From assembly GCA_014377145.1 (NCBI GenBank), contig JACMQE010000021.1, positions 1 through 5,116 of the forward strand: 5,116 nt of DNA, read 5' to 3'. Of the stretch, positions 4,333 to 5,116 are shown piece after piece. Source of the DNA: Glaciimonas sp. Lineage in GTDB: Bacteria > Pseudomonadota > Gammaproteobacteria > Burkholderiales > Burkholderiaceae. Each line of letters begins with the position of its first letter. Within the stretch, counting starts at the first letter, position 1. The notes under the pieces were generated by a model that searched no databases, was not told the DNA's origin, and saw only the letters and a list, made by a program, of their open reading frames with translations. Position numbers and translations under genes: made by a program.

Positions 4333-5116
4333 CTTGAACTATTGGCCGGAGATATTTCCGTGACCACATGGGATGCTGATTCCGTTACGATCCATCGCGG
4401 GGCGTTGCCGGTATCGGATACGCTTAAGCAAATACGCGTGTCTGCGCTTGCCAGCCTCTTTGATCTCTTCCGCAGCGCTCAAACGGATAGCGAAAAAAAT
4501 GAAGTCATTTCAGCATTGGACGCGGCAACCAGGTTGCCTTATCAAGCCCAGTACTCAAACGAACTGCTTACAATCAATCTCGTAAATGCAAGGCAAATTG
4601 TTGATTTTTATATCGACATATCTGGTTCTCTCTCATACCAATTGCTCCAGCATTTAGAACATCGTGTTCTCTGAGAGTACCGGCGCGCTGGGCAACTCGT
4701 GGAGGACGAGGCAAATAAGTTCAATTGCCAGCATGAAGCTAAAGCACTTATTGAAGCTATCGGGACATTTCGTGATCGTATCAATGTAGACAAGGGTTTT
4801 GTACGCTATAAAACATTTGTAGGATACGAATCGGTCTTTCCTCAGGATTGGGCTGACGAAAATTTCAGCTATCAAAGGGCAGATGAATACCACAATACTC
4901 AAATAAAAGCGTTTGTCGAGTCCATTAAGCCAGAAAATGAAATGCAGTGGCTTGCGTTTATGGAAAGTTGTGTCTCGACCAAATCAAATGACTTGGCAAC
5001 CTTCCCGATCTTTGGTGCATTTGTAGTTGCCCTAGCGAAGGCAAAGCCAGCTCTGGTTGAGAGATTCCTGAAGTCCGCTACCATTGCCTCCTCAACTTTT
5101 TGCCAGGCTTTCTCAA
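4333..5116 (+). pseudogene. In-phase continuation of the RelA/SpoT gene: helical C-terminal region with internal TGA, runs off the edge
   Basis: The frame of the RelA/SpoT gene stays open after TAG 4330: LELLAGDISVTTWDADSVTI, then a helical block LKQIRVSALASLFDLFRSAQ and NELLTINLVNARQIVDFYID, to TGA 4672-4674. It then continues again in phase from EYRRAGQLVEDEANKF through VRYKTFVGYESVFPQDWADE and WLAFMESCVSTKSNDLATFP to the window end, 147 codons without a stop. The TTG at 4342 is a possible start for the middle part but has no Shine-Dalgarno site, and the last part has no plausible start near its beginning. Amphipathic helices of about 30-40 residues resemble HEAT- or armadillo-like repeats, though I cannot prove the fold. 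The simplest reading is one large protein, at least 645 codons within the window, with two nonsense mutations. A separate downstream gene is the less likely alternative. Confidence 0.6.

Noticed and set aside
4672..4674. Selenocysteine or programmed readthrough at the TGA
   Set aside because: No stem-loop typical of a selenocysteine insertion element is evident just after it, and a second stop (TAG 4330) lies in the same frame upstream, so nonsense mutation is simpler.
4149..5084. Several 60-80 residue minus-strand frames
   Set aside because: All are antisense to the long RelA/SpoT frame, with no ribosome binding sites or family resemblance.
331..5116. An alternative genetic code in which TAA/TAG (and TGA) are read as amino acids
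   Set aside because: TAA at 136 and 1362 form TAATG couplings and TGA at 2021 and 2506 overlap next starts, so these codons act as real stops here; true frameshifts in the same genes also point to decay.
1..5116. CRISPR array, tRNA, rRNA or insertion sequence
   Set aside because: No regularly spaced repeats, no cloverleaf-like tRNA sequence, no rRNA motifs and no transposase-like frame or terminal repeats with target duplication were seen.

Overview
The window has two unlike halves. From the left edge to about 2880 lie the remains of the late region of a tailed prophage, all on the + strand: two small tail-region genes, a tail protein, a tail-chaperone-like gene, the first codons of a possible tape-measure gene, then a lysis cassette (holin-like membrane protein, second small membrane protein, GH108 endolysin, Rz inner spanin with an embedded Rz1 outer spanin). 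Gene order, start/stop overlaps and Shine-Dalgarno sites are still visible, but nearly every gene is broken by in-frame stop codons or one- or two-base frameshifts. Most of the tail genes expected between the chaperone and the holin are absent, which points to a large deletion near 1321-1326.

From 2880 to 3180 there is an AT-rich non-coding stretch with two adjacent perfect inverted repeats near its left end and a further inverted repeat nearer the next gene. From 3181 to the right edge a single reading frame runs on the + strand. Its first 383 codons encode a RelA/SpoT-type nucleotidyltransferase domain followed by a helical region that looks repeat-like. The same frame then passes a TAG at 4330 and a TGA at 4672 and stays open to the end of the window, without frameshift and without a convincing new start. 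I read it as one large RelA/SpoT gene with a long helical C-terminal part, interrupted by two nonsense codons and cut by the window edge. The synthetase motif set is atypical: the usual Arg of the R-x-K-S motif and the His of the Y-x-x-x-H motif are replaced.

The host is probably a proteobacterium, because GH108 endolysin plus Rz/Rz1 spanins are typical of phages of Gram-negative hosts; I cannot name the genus. The level of decay suggests a genome accumulating pseudogenes (for example a host-restricted lineage) or an assembly with residual errors. Several frameshifts sit in short homopolymers, so sequencing error must be excluded. The RelA/SpoT gene lies just past the lysis cassette, a common place for prophage cargo, so a phage-defence or toxin role is a reasonable but unproven guess.
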